The notes under the pieces are model-generated. The model was given only the letters and a program-made list of their open reading frames with translations, was not told the origin of the DNA and made no database searches. Below, in pieces: positions 51,669 to 60,364 of a stretch of DNA of 64,000 nt (within the stretch, counting starts at the first letter, position 1; every line of letters begins with the position of its first letter). Both the position numbers and the translations under genes were made by a program. The DNA comes from an uncultured Eubacterium sp. (lineage in GTDB: Bacteria; Bacillota; Clostridia; Lachnospirales; Lachnospiraceae), in NCBI GenBank assembly GCA_910584875.1, contig CAJUDA010000007.1, forward strand, positions 1-64,000. Direction: 5' to 3'.

Positions 51669-52940
51669 ATGGATGCGGTATATGAGACATCAGAAGAAAA
51701 AGAATGTGTGATCCTGGTGGCAGTGGAATTGAATAATACGGGAAATAGAACGAAAAACCAGACATCTACATCTGTAGACAATTCGCTGGATGAGCTGCAG
51801 GAGCTGGCTCAGACAGCAGGTGCCAGGACGGTGGGACGGCTTGTCCAGAACAGGGAGGCGGTTCATCCCGGCACGTATATCGGCAAGGGTAAGATCAGCG
51901 AATTGCGGGACATGGTGTCTGGTCTTCATGCGGACGCCATCATCTGTGATGATGAGCTGTCTCCGGCACAGCTCACAAATCTGCAGGAAGAGTTGTCATG
52001 TAAAGTGATTGACAGAACTGTGCTGATCCTCGATATCTTTGCTGCTCACGCCAGTACCAGCGAGGGAAAGCTGCAGGTGGAGCTGGCGCAGCTGCGGTAC
52101 CGGTCTTCCCGGCTTATCGGTCTTGGCAAGTCGCTGTCCCGTCTGGGTGGTGGGATCGGAACCCGTGGTCCCGGCGAAAAGAAACTGGAAGCAGACCGTC
52201 GTATGATCCGGGAGCGGATCTCTGTACTGAACCGGCAGTTAAAAGAACTGGTACAAAACCGCGATACGATGCGCAGGCAGCGCAGCCGCAGCCAGATCCC
52301 TGCCGTGGCGATCGTAGGTTATACCAATGCAGGGAAATCCACCCTGCTGAACGCACTGACAGAGGCGTCCGTATTAGAAGAGGATATGCTGTTCGCTACA
52401 CTGGATCCCACGACGAGGGAGCGGGAGCTGGAGAACGGGCAGAAAATCCTTTTTACCGATACGGTAGGGTTTATCAGTAAGCTGCCGCACCAGCTGGTGC
52501 AGGCGTTCCGTTCTACGCTGGAGGAAGCGAAATACGCAGATCTGATCCTGCATGTGGTGGATGCATCCAACCCGGAATATGATTTTCAGATGGAAGTAGT
52601 GTATGAGACGCTGAAAGAACTGGGGATTGAAAAGAAACCGGTGATCACGATCTTCAATAAGATTGATCAGGTCAGTAACGAGAATGACCGCGCCGCGCTG
52701 AAAGATCTGCGGAGTGATGATTTTGTGCTGATTTCAGCAAGAGAAGGGACTGGGTTTGGCTGCCTGCTGGAAAAAATCGAGAAACTATTAAATGAAGGCT
52801 TTGTGAGGATCGAGAGAGTGATCCCTTACGCGGATGCCGGGCAGATCCAGAAAATACGCCGGTATGGCAGACTGGAAAGGGAAGAGTACCGGGAAGAGGG
52901 GATTTATGTCGAAGCGGAAATCCCACCGTTTCTGGCTTAG
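51669..52940 (+). CDS. hflX: GTPase HflX
   Basis: This 423-residue ribosome-associated GTPase splits stalled or hibernating 70S ribosomes. The N-terminal glycine-rich HflX region has HPGTYIGKGKISELR, followed by ETNAH-like DELSPAQLTNLQEEL, RLGGGIGTRGPGEKKLE, and the G domain: GYTNAGKSTLLN (G1), DTVGFISKLPH (G3), NKID (G4). In several Bacillota HflX relatives contribute to macrolide/lincosamide tolerance; that would complement the erm gene here but is speculative. The stop TAG is the start of a repeat-family relic. Confidence 0.93.
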   Translation: MDAVYETSEEKECVILVAVELNNTGNRTKNQTSTSVDNSLDELQELAQTAGARTVGRLVQNREAVHPGTYIGKGKISELRDMVSGLHADAIICDDELSPAQLTNLQEELSCKVIDRTVLILDIFAAHASTSEGKLQVELAQLRYRSSRLIGLGKSLSRLGGGIGTRGPGEKKLEADRRMIRERISVLNRQLKELVQNRDTMRRQRSRSQIPAVAIVGYTNAGKSTLLNALTEASVLEEDMLFATLDPTTRERELENGQKILFTDTVGFISKLPHQLVQAFRSTLEEAKYADLILHVVDASNPEYDFQMEVVYETLKELGIEKKPVITIFNKIDQVSNENDRAALKDLRSDDFVLISAREGTGFGCLLEKIEKLLNEGFVRIERVIPYADAGQIQKIRRYGRLEREEYREEGIYVEAEIPPFLA

Positions 52941-52950
52941 CTCAACCGTA
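52938..52950. repeat. short relic of the dispersed repeat at the hflX stop
   Basis: TAGCTCAACCG matches the first eleven bases of the element ends (TAGCTCAACGG) at ten positions, and its TAG is the hflX stop codon. Confidence 0.4.
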
Positions 52951-52974
52951 GTACCAGTAAATGGAGGTTTGTGA

Positions 52975-54276
52975 ATGAAGGATTTATTTGATTTTCTGAA
53001 TAAAGCAGTCAGCCCGTTTCATGCCGTCAGCTATTGTGCGGACAGGCTGGAGAAGGAAGGATTTTTAAGGCTGGAAGAAAGTGACTGCTGGGATCTTTTG
53101 CCGGGAGGCAGATATTTTGTGACTAGAAACCAGTCCAGTATCATTGCTTTTATACTCCCGGAGGGAAAGCCGCACTGCTATCATATGACAGCCAGTCACA
53201 GTGATTCTCCGTCATTTCGTGTGAAAAAGAGCCGGTCAGAGGGAAAATATTATGCAAAGGCAGAGGTGGAGAGCTATGGGGGGATGATTTTGTCCAGCTG
53301 GCTTGACCGTCCGCTGACCCTGGCGGGAAGAGTTATGGTGAGGACACCGGAGGGAGTAAAGGCAAAGCTGCTTGCAGTTGATCGGGATCTGTTTGTCATC
53401 CCGAATCTGTCGGCTCATTTTAACCGGGAGATCAATAAAGGATATACCTATAATCCCCAGATCGATCTGCAGCCGCTCTATGGTGGTGAAGCGGCGGATC
53501 TTCAGGATTTTCTTGTGAGAGAGGCAGGCGTTACAGACCCGGGCGAGCTTCTGGATATGGATCTTTATCTGGCGGTACGCCAGAAGGCGGTTACACTTGG
53601 TACTGAGGAGGAATTTTATCTGTCTCCCCGGATAGATGATCTTGCCTGTGTCTATACGACGCTGCAGGGCTTTTTAAAAGCAGACCGACAAGGGAAGCGG
53701 ACCGGAGATACGGTAGATTTCTGGTGTGTTTTTGATAACGAAGAGGTGGGAAGCGGGACCAGACAGGGGGCGATGAGTGCATTTCTTCCGGAAATCCTTG
53801 CGCGGCTGGAAGAGAAACTGGACATGACGACAGAAGAGCGTGCCGGGGCGGGGAGCCGGAGCCTGATGATCAGTGCGGACAATGCCCATGCCATCCATCC
53901 GAATCTTTCCTCGAAGAGTGACCCGGAATTTCCGGTACTGCTGAATGGCGGTATTGTGATCAAGTATAATGCCAGTCAGAAATATACGACGACAGGGCTG
54001 ACGGCGGCGGTTTTTGAAGAACTCTGCCGTGGTCAGGGGATCCCGGTACAGCATTTTGCCAACCGTGCTGATATGCCGGGAGGAAGCACCCTGGGGAATC
54101 TGCTGAGCCATCAGCTCAGCATCCCGATGCTGGATATCGGACTTCCCCAGCTGGCGATGCACAGTGCGGTGGAGACAGCCGGCTGCCGGGATGCGGGCTA
54201 TATGGAAAGGGCTGTCCAGGCATTTTATGAGAGTGGGATCTGTCAGGCGAAGGATGGAGAGTGGGTAGTATCATAA
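52975..54276 (+). CDS. apeB: M18-family aminopeptidase
   Basis: This is a 433-residue zinc aminopeptidase (aspartyl aminopeptidase family). The family blocks are TASHSDSPSFRVK (His ligand), HFNREINKGYTYNPQ, PRIDDLACVY, CVFDNEEVGSGTRQGA (catalytic Glu pair) and ISADNAHAIHPN, with the final MHSAVE His ligand. It is cytoplasmic with no signal peptide. ATG follows TGGAGG. It probably trims peptides from intracellular turnover; the N-terminal residue preference is not resolved. It ends at a bidirectional terminator. Confidence 0.94.
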   Translation: MKDLFDFLNKAVSPFHAVSYCADRLEKEGFLRLEESDCWDLLPGGRYFVTRNQSSIIAFILPEGKPHCYHMTASHSDSPSFRVKKSRSEGKYYAKAEVESYGGMILSSWLDRPLTLAGRVMVRTPEGVKAKLLAVDRDLFVIPNLSAHFNREINKGYTYNPQIDLQPLYGGEAADLQDFLVREAGVTDPGELLDMDLYLAVRQKAVTLGTEEEFYLSPRIDDLACVYTTLQGFLKADRQGKRTGDTVDFWCVFDNEEVGSGTRQGAMSAFLPEILARLEEKLDMTTEERAGAGSRSLMISADNAHAIHPNLSSKSDPEFPVLLNGGIVIKYNASQKYTTTGLTAAVFEELCRGQGIPVQHFANRADMPGGSTLGNLLSHQLSIPMLDIGLPQLAMHSAVETAGCRDAGYMERAVQAFYESGICQAKDGEWVVS

Positions 54277-54306
54277 AAGGAAGATGTTTTGCCATCTTCC
54301 TTTTAT
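54275..54306. terminator. bidirectional terminator
   Basis: AAAAGGAAGATG (54275-54286) and CATCTTCCTTTT (54293-54304) pair; A and T tails serve apeB (+) and the LRR gene (-). Confidence 0.85.
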
Positions 54307-54327
54307 CGTTGCTGTATTCCATTCTTA

Positions 54328-55380
54328 CTAATATAAGGGAGTCTGTTGTTTGTAGGGATCTTTTTTTAACCAGACGCCATCCTTTGAAACATATTTGCCA
54401 TCTTTGTAGCTAATCTGATCCGGCAGCTGCTCCATAAGTATTTTCGGATCAATGTTCCAATCAAATACGAGTGCCGCCAGTGATTTGCCATCCAGCTGTC
54501 TGGTACGGATTGTGACCTTCTTTATATTCAGAATCGCTCTCTCATAACTAAAGGCAGGATATCTGGTAGAATTCACGGATGTAAGGGAGGCAGGTAGTTC
54601 AATTTCCTCAACATTGCAGTTTGCATCAAAAGCGGCGTCAGAATATATGCCGTGCAGCAGTGAATGGGTACACAATTCGGTGCATCCTTCTATGATTTTC
54701 AATTTCTTTTTCCGCATGGGCACCCGTACAAGTGTTTTTCTGTCCTTCGTATAAATGCAGCCGTCTACACTGCAGAAGGCAGGATCCTTTTTTGATAGGA
54801 CATATTTGCCTGCCGTAAACAAGGACGCATTTTCCAGGTTCAGTTTTGTAGTAAAGGTGACGGTCAGCTTATGATCCCCTGGTATATCCCCGCCTACTAA
54901 GTGACATGCATCCGCATCCTCCGGATCAAATTTAAAATTGCCCGGCAGGGTCAGCTTTCTCAATTTTTTAATCATGAAAGCCTGATTGCCGATCTTTTTC
55001 ACAGATGAGGGGATTTTTAACTCTTTGATCGCAGTCCTTGAAAAACTTTCATATCCAATCTTTTTTACGGTGGAAGGAATCTTAACTGTCTTCAGATTTT
55101 TCATATCCCGGAACGCAGTATCGGAGATTGATGTGATCCCCTTTTTTATTATGACTTTTTTCACTTTTTTCTTCTGTTTCTTTTTCAGGGTACCCCAATT
55201 GAAAGATTTTCTTGACATTTTTCCCTTGCCGTATATGGTCAGTGTTCCCCTGTTTAATTTCCATTTTATCTTATTGCTGCTTTTTTTCCTGGCTGCCTGC
55301 GCATTGACCGAAAAGACCATACAGCCGGCAAGAAGGAAAAGCATAACCATTAGTAACCTTGTACCATTTTTCTTACCCAT
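54328..55380 (-). CDS. secreted BspA-type leucine-rich repeat protein
   Basis: This 350-residue exported protein has a signal peptide (MGKKNGTRLLMVMLFLLAGC then MVFSVNAQA) and a basic start to the mature part. LRR_5 repeats are visible as KVIIKKGITSISDTAF, KTVKIPSTVKKIGYESF, KELKIPSSVKKIGNQAF, then divergent copies (EEIELPASLTSV). No wall anchor is obvious. Proteins of this type in gut bacteria bind host or bacterial surfaces, but no ligand is known here. It lies 27 bases after the following gene (55408-56499, same strand), so they form an operon. Confidence 0.82.
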   Translation of the reverse strand: MGKKNGTRLLMVMLFLLAGCMVFSVNAQAARKKSSNKIKWKLNRGTLTIYGKGKMSRKSFNWGTLKKKQKKKVKKVIIKKGITSISDTAFRDMKNLKTVKIPSTVKKIGYESFSRTAIKELKIPSSVKKIGNQAFMIKKLRKLTLPGNFKFDPEDADACHLVGGDIPGDHKLTVTFTTKLNLENASLFTAGKYVLSKKDPAFCSVDGCIYTKDRKTLVRVPMRKKKLKIIEGCTELCTHSLLHGIYSDAAFDANCNVEEIELPASLTSVNSTRYPAFSYERAILNIKKVTIRTRQLDGKSLAALVFDWNIDPKILMEQLPDQISYKDGKYVSKDGVWLKKDPYKQQTPLY

Positions 55381-55407
55381 AAAATCAAACCTCCGTCCGA
55401 TACGTTA

Positions 55408-56499
55408 TTAAAATTTGCTGATATACTGGATTAGCTGCTCACTGCCATTTATGATTCCGAAGTACATTTTGTCGCCGCGGCAGCATAACCCCTCTGTTTC
55501 TTTGCGGTATAAGATGAAGGGATTCCGGTTTGGCAGTTCGCCGGTAGCGATGTTTGCACCGCTTACAAATTTTCCGTCCGTACATCGGATTTTAGCTATT
55601 TTAGGATATGTTGCTGTACCATCTTTCCCTCCTGAGACGTAAATATATGCGCCGGAAATCTCTATGCCCTGAAAGGATCCATTGGGGATCACGGCCTGCC
55701 CCTTTGCCTGCGTAAACGAATACTTACAGGCATTTATCAATGAGGCGTTACCGCCAAAAAGCAGATAATTTTTTGATGTATGTTCCACTTTATCCAGTAA
55801 AGCATTTACCTTCTTTAGATCATATGTACTGTATTGCAGATAATTTCGTTCTTCTCCTTCTAATTCTGTCCGTATTACCAGCTGGGTATCATCGCCGGAC
55901 GTTGCCGCTGCCACCCGGATGGCATCCATACTGCTCTTGCCTGCTTTATTTGCGCTGGCAAGTCCGGCAAGGCGACATACTTTGGTGTAATTCAGCTTTG
56001 CCCCCGGTGTGTACTTTACCCGTCCTACCTGCAACGACCAGTAGTAGGGGTTACTATCCTCATTAGGCTTTGTCCCCACTAAGAAATAATAAGTACCCTT
56101 ATAAGAATACCGGTCAAGGATCTCTCCATGACCGCAGTTCAGCAATGTCATAGAATCCTTATAGACCGCTGTTTTCTGCTGTTCATTGATCGCGAAACGC
56201 AAAAATGTGACATCATCCAGTACTCCATCGCCGGATGCGACAGCTCTTTGTGTTGCATACACATAATTGGATGTAACATAGAAGTTCTGGATAGGAATAC
56301 CGGAATTTGGAATATTTTTCAGTGTATACGCCAGATGTGAGGACTGATCTTTATAGGTGTATTGTCCTCCTCCCAGAGACCCGGTCGCTGCCCTGCTTCG
56401 GACTGGTGTCATCGTGACACACAGACCGATCACAAGCAGCGCACAATAAATCTTCCGCAAGTGTTTTTTGTTCCGTTTGTTTTGGTGTTGCTTTTTCAT
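55408..56499 (-). CDS. secreted propeller-like protein, faint helveticin-J resemblance
   Basis: This 363-residue precursor has a strongly basic start (KKQHQNKRNKKHLRK) and a signal helix ending near residue 35. The mature part has repeated short segments (NFYVTSNYVYATQRAV, EISGAYIYVSGGKDG, GDKMYFGIINGS) typical of blade-like beta structure. Helveticin-J-type secreted proteins share such a layout, but I would not claim bacteriocin activity. The start at 56499 is supported by GGAG 6 bases upstream; the frame is open before that. It is co-transcribed with the LRR gene. A 250-base leader separates it from its promoter. Confidence 0.65.
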   Translation of the reverse strand: MKKQHQNKRNKKHLRKIYCALLVIGLCVTMTPVRSRAATGSLGGGQYTYKDQSSHLAYTLKNIPNSGIPIQNFYVTSNYVYATQRAVASGDGVLDDVTFLRFAINEQQKTAVYKDSMTLLNCGHGEILDRYSYKGTYYFLVGTKPNEDSNPYYWSLQVGRVKYTPGAKLNYTKVCRLAGLASANKAGKSSMDAIRVAAATSGDDTQLVIRTELEGEERNYLQYSTYDLKKVNALLDKVEHTSKNYLLFGGNASLINACKYSFTQAKGQAVIPNGSFQGIEISGAYIYVSGGKDGTATYPKIAKIRCTDGKFVSGANIATGELPNRNPFILYRKETEGLCCRGDKMYFGIINGSEQLIQYISKF

Positions 56500-56754
56500 T
56501 GTAATCTCCATTCTGGGAACGTTTCTGCCAGAGCGATCTCCGGCTCTCTTAAAATCTATCTGCCACGTCCCCGGGACAGATAGCAGTGCGAAAGATAATT
56601 TTTCACACGATTTTGTTTTTGTTACTGCGGCGATAATTGCCACAAAAAAACACTACCAGCTGGACATAAGCAGATACATTCTGAATTTGTCCTCATTCTG
56701 ACAGTGGTTTTCTTTTGTGAGATATAGCAAAAAGCAGATCGTCTGCCAACTAAA
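56500..56754 (-). other. long 5' leader of the secreted propeller-like gene
   Basis: About 250 bases lie between the predicted transcription start and the start codon. One stem-loop is seen, CTATCTG/CAGATAG (about 56552-56585), with ATTTTAAG after it in the transcript. No known riboswitch is recognised. Confidence 0.35.
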
Positions 56755-56783
56755 AGTATGCTTCTTTTTCAGGAATATGTCAA
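56755..56783 (-). promoter_or_regulatory. promoter of the secreted-protein operon
   Basis: Reverse strand: -35 TTGACA (56778-56783), 17-base spacer, -10 CATACT (56755-56760). Confidence 0.65.
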
Positions 56784-56860
56784 GTGTTTTGTAGGAAAAC
56801 TAAATATCTCTATTATTTACTATTTGCAGTCATGGGCATTCCCTGTTTAAAAAGAGAGTT

Positions 56861-57550
56861 TTATTTAATTTTGGTAATAAACTTTGACTGGTTAAATTGT
56901 GTATCTAAAACGCCCTGAAGATCGTCAACAAAATTTTGTTTTTTATTTAGTTGGCTTCTTTCGGATAATAAATAAATTAGTTTTTGGATTCCCCATATTA
57001 TAAAATATATTATAGAAAATGAAACAATAATGAATAGTATATTATTGATATTATACATTAAATTATTTTCGTTGTTCATTATACTTGTTAAAATTATTAA
57101 AACAATAGGAATAATAAAAGTTTGTGTCCATTTTTCAATATTTTTTTGCCTTGATAATATTTCTTCTTTTTGTATTTGGATCTGTAATGCTATTCTGTTT
57201 TTATATTCATTGATCTCCTCTTGTTTTGTGATTTGACAGGACTTTAAAAAATTATAAATTGCAGAACAGTATTCTATATAATTCGTCAAATCATTCTTGC
57301 TTGATTTGATAATTTGTTTTTCACCTAATATAGATAAAAGTATGCAGAAAATGTATTCAAGTAAAATCATTATATAAGCCAAAACAATCCTTTTTTCAAA
57401 GAAAAAAAGATATAGTGCTGTTATGGCGGAAAGAAATAATAAAATAAAAATTATTAAAGCTGTTTTTGAAAATTGATAGTGTGTTTGTAATAGTTCTTTT
57501 TTGTGATCTTTTTTGTATTTTAAATAGTAACGAAATAAATATTTTTCCAT
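56861..57550 (-). CDS. AT-rich gene for a four-helix membrane protein of unknown function
   Basis: This 229-residue protein has hydrophobic segments near residues 30-52, 57-78, 145-160 and 168-190. Between the pairs is a long cytoplasmic helical region (about 80-140: SKNDLTNYIEYCSAIYNFLK), and a basic N-terminus (YYLKYKKDHKKE). I do not recognise the family; the layout of two hairpins around a helical domain recalls small two-component membrane effectors of unknown use. Its base composition is far more AT-rich than neighbours, with many AAA/ATA codons, indicating recent transfer. It begins 27 bases after the AGCS gene. Confidence 0.65.
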   Translation of the reverse strand: MEKYLFRYYLKYKKDHKKELLQTHYQFSKTALIIFILLFLSAITALYLFFFEKRIVLAYIMILLEYIFCILLSILGEKQIIKSSKNDLTNYIEYCSAIYNFLKSCQITKQEEINEYKNRIALQIQIQKEEILSRQKNIEKWTQTFIIPIVLIILTSIMNNENNLMYNINNILFIIVSFSIIYFIIWGIQKLIYLLSERSQLNKKQNFVDDLQGVLDTQFNQSKFITKIK

Positions 57551-57577
57551 ATATACTCCTTTAGCTAAAACAACCCG

Positions 57578-59242
57578 TTATTTTTTCTCGCTCCGGATCA
57601 CTGTCTGGAATTCTTTCATATCCTTTGCCACCACGCCGCTCAGTGCCAGCAGGCAGATCAGGTTGGGGACTGCCATCAGTGCGTTGGCGATATCTGAAAA
57701 ATCCCATACAATCTGCAGTGTCGTCGTTGCCCCGATATAGGCGAGCAGGGAGAAGAATACACGGTAGACCATATTGTATTTATGTGTTTTAAGAAGATAT
57801 TCAAAGGCTTTTTCTCCATGGTATTCCCATCCGAGTATTGTGGAAAAGGCAAAAAGGGCAATGCCGATACAGACAAGCCAGCCGCCGGCAGAGCCAAGGG
57901 CGTCTTCAAAAACAGCGATGGTGAGGGCAGAGCCGGTGAGCAGGGCACGGTATTGCCAGGTGCCATCCGGCTGAAACGTATATTCATTCAGGTCTGTATC
58001 CTGATAGGTCCCCTCCAGTGAAGTCGTGGAGGCGCCCTCTTTGGCGGTCAGAGTGAGTGTCTGCGCATCCGGGGCAGTCTGTGGAGTAAGAATAAAAACA
58101 GGAATCCCGTTTTCGTTTATTTCTGAGTTTATATGGTATGTCGTGTTACTGCTTTTGCCCTGTTCCGAGATGCTGACACTGGAAGAATCAGCGATGTAAC
58201 TTCCGGTTACGCCCGGTGTGGACTCCACTGTCCCCAGTATGCCGGAGCTGGCGATGCAGAGTCCCGTGATGGTGCAGACAACGATGGTGTCCCAGAAGGT
58301 ACCTGTCATATTGATATATCCCTGGCGTACCGGGTTATCTGTCGTTGCGGCGGCCGCCGTGATCGCCGCCGATCCCATGCCAGCTTCATTAGAGAAGACG
58401 CCGCGTGCCACGCCATAGCGCATGGCATTCATCATGGCTGCGGTAATACTTCCGCACAACCCGCCGCCGACTGCCTGTGGGCTGAACGCCATTTTCACGA
58501 TCATGGCAATACCGGCAGGTACCTGTTCAATATTAATTATGATCACAACCAGACCGGCAAGTATGTAGAAAACCGCCATAAGGGGTACGACCACCTGGGA
58601 TACCCGGGAGATGGACCGGATGCCTCCTACAATGATAACCAGAGCCAGGGCAGTGATAATGATCCCCAGCACCCAGAGCGGGACGTGAAACGTGGAGTGG
58701 ATGGCAGAGGCGATGGAATTTGCCTGTGTCAGATTTCCGATGCCAAAAGAAGCGAGAACGGCAAACAGGGCAAAGAGCCACCCGAGGACGGAACCGAGCT
58801 TTTTATTCTTAAATGCATGCTTCATTGTGTACATAGGACCACCGGACATCTCCCCGGCATCATTGATTTCACGATATTTAATGGCAAGCATACATTCGCT
58901 GAATTTCGATGTGAGACCAAAAAAAGCAGAAAGCCACATCCAGATCAGGGCGCCGGGACCACCAGATACCATGGCAGTGGCAACGCCGACGATATTTCCT
59001 GTACCGATGGTGGCGGCGAGAGCGGTAGTCAGTGCAGAAAAAGGAGAGATATCACCTTTCCCCCGTTCTGTTGACCGTGCATCTTTACCAAGACCGCTTT
59101 TCAGGGCATAGGGCAGATTACGCCAGCCCAGGAACCGGGTGCGGATGGTAAGGAAGATTCCAGTACCAACGAGCAGCACCAGCATGACAGGCCCCCAGAC
59201 AAAGCTATCTACAGCAGATAAAATATTTTGAATCGTTTCCAT
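57578..59242 (-). CDS. sodium:alanine/glycine symporter (AGCS family) with an insertion
   Basis: This 554-residue transporter of Na+ with alanine or glycine is longer than typical (about 450-490). Family blocks: SALTTALAATIGTGNIVGVA, SGGPGALIWMWLSAFFG, the RGVFSNEAGMGSA signature, and the DALGSAGGW return to the membrane part. Between the helix ending at about residue 340 and that return is an added external segment of roughly 100 residues (about 345-440), rich in Ser/Thr and beta-like (TLTLTAKEGASTTSLEGTYQ). The promoter TTGACA-17-TATTAT is at 59278-59306. Specificity is inferred from the family. Confidence 0.9.
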   Translation of the reverse strand: METIQNILSAVDSFVWGPVMLVLLVGTGIFLTIRTRFLGWRNLPYALKSGLGKDARSTERGKGDISPFSALTTALAATIGTGNIVGVATAMVSGGPGALIWMWLSAFFGLTSKFSECMLAIKYREINDAGEMSGGPMYTMKHAFKNKKLGSVLGWLFALFAVLASFGIGNLTQANSIASAIHSTFHVPLWVLGIIITALALVIIVGGIRSISRVSQVVVPLMAVFYILAGLVVIIINIEQVPAGIAMIVKMAFSPQAVGGGLCGSITAAMMNAMRYGVARGVFSNEAGMGSAAITAAAATTDNPVRQGYINMTGTFWDTIVVCTITGLCIASSGILGTVESTPGVTGSYIADSSSVSISEQGKSSNTTYHINSEINENGIPVFILTPQTAPDAQTLTLTAKEGASTTSLEGTYQDTDLNEYTFQPDGTWQYRALLTGSALTIAVFEDALGSAGGWLVCIGIALFAFSTILGWEYHGEKAFEYLLKTHKYNMVYRVFFSLLAYIGATTTLQIVWDFSDIANALMAVPNLICLLALSGVVAKDMKEFQTVIRSEKK

Positions 59243-59277
59243 TTAAGAAAACACCTCCGTGTTGTGTTATTAGGAAA

Positions 59278-59306
59278 ATAATAGCAAAAACAGGGAGAAG
59301 TGTCAA
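59278..59306 (-). promoter_or_regulatory. promoter of the AGCS symporter gene
   Basis: Reverse strand: -35 TTGACA (59301-59306), 17-base spacer, -10 TATTAT (59278-59283). Confidence 0.75.
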
Positions 59307-59388
59307 ATTACGGGGTAAATACGATATAATCCCTGAAGTGCTTTGTAAAAGGAGGGCGTCTGACACCGAAAACAGCGCAAAACAACCC

Positions 59389-59417
59389 TTGCTTTATCAC
59401 ATGATACAGGTTATAAT
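59389..59417 (+). promoter_or_regulatory. promoter of the Rpn-family gene
   Basis: -35 TTGCTT (59389-59394), 17-base spacer, -10 TATAAT (59412-59417). Confidence 0.65.
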
Positions 59418-59727
59418 GATGCATAAGAAAAAGGGGGAGTACAATGGGGAAAGACTTACAGTCTAAAAATTTACTAAACTGTCCGGATGTTTTTGCGGAT
59501 ATAAGCAATGTTAATCTTTTTGAAGGAGAAGTACTGCTGGAGCCGGATAAACTGGAGCCGATGCCGACAGAGCTGATCTACAAAGACGATTATGGACGGA
59601 TGCGTCATCATTATCTGGACACAAGGATGAAGGTGACAGAAGATGAGGCTGATATAGCCATTTTTTGTGTTGAAAACCAGAGCGGAGTGAGCAATATTAT
59701 GCCTGTGAGGGATATGGGGTATTTATA

Positions 59728-59757
59728 CACTAATTATAACGACACTAATTATAACGA
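59728..59757 (+). repeat. 15-bp tandem duplication in the Rpn gene
   Basis: Two perfect copies of CACTAATTATAACGA add five residues in frame (TNYND repeated as TNYNE). Confidence 0.85.
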
Positions 59758-60091
59758 ACAAATCCGGGAAATACAAAGGAATGGGGGAGGCAGGCAATAC
59801 TTTCCCGCCACCGAAGGAATACACAGGAACCAGAAACTGACTCCGGTTATCAGTCTTGTTCTGTATTATGGTCAGGAACCATGGAATGGACCGGAGAAGT
59901 TATCGGACATGCTGTCTCTGCCAGAGGCGTGGGAAGAAAAATTAGGACCACTGGTTACAGAACATCCGGTTAGGATTGTTCATCTTGTGGCACAGGATGA
60001 GGAAACAAGGATAAAATATAAGTCGGATTTTCGGCATATTGTGGATTACCTTGCCTGTATGGGTGACAGGGAGAAGTGCCGGGAATATATT

Positions 60092-60364
60092 TAGCTCAAC
60101 GGCGCCAACCTGAACCCGCCGTGGACGGCGTATTTTGGCGAACTACTGTGTTTTTCGTCCTTGTCTTGCGTCAGCAAGACTGCGTCCTCCAGCCTTGTAT
60201 TTCGCCAAAATCCACCATCCACGGTCGGAGATTTCTAAACTGTTATTTTGCGAATGCGAAGGCAGTTGAATGAGTCGTAGCGGTGGCTACGGCGATTGAA
60301 ACTAACGCACGCATTCACAAAATAGCAGTATTAGAAACGGGTTCAAATTGGCGTCGTTGAGCTA
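60092..60364. mobile_element. 269-bp MITE with 24-bp inverted ends and TA target duplication
   Basis: The element is 60094-60362, flanked by TA on each side (60092-60093 and 60363-60364). Its ends match at 21 of 24 positions; the left end begins GCTCAACGGCGCCAACC, and the right end is its inverse. It encodes no protein. Inside are two large hairpins: ACGGCG ... TTTTGGCGAA with TTCGCCAAAATCC (about 60107-60225), and TTTCTAAACTG ... TTTTGCGAATGCG with CGCATTCACAAAATAGCAGT and ATTAGAAA (about 60232-60337). TA duplication is typical of IS630/Tc1-mariner-mobilised MITEs. Confidence 0.85.
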
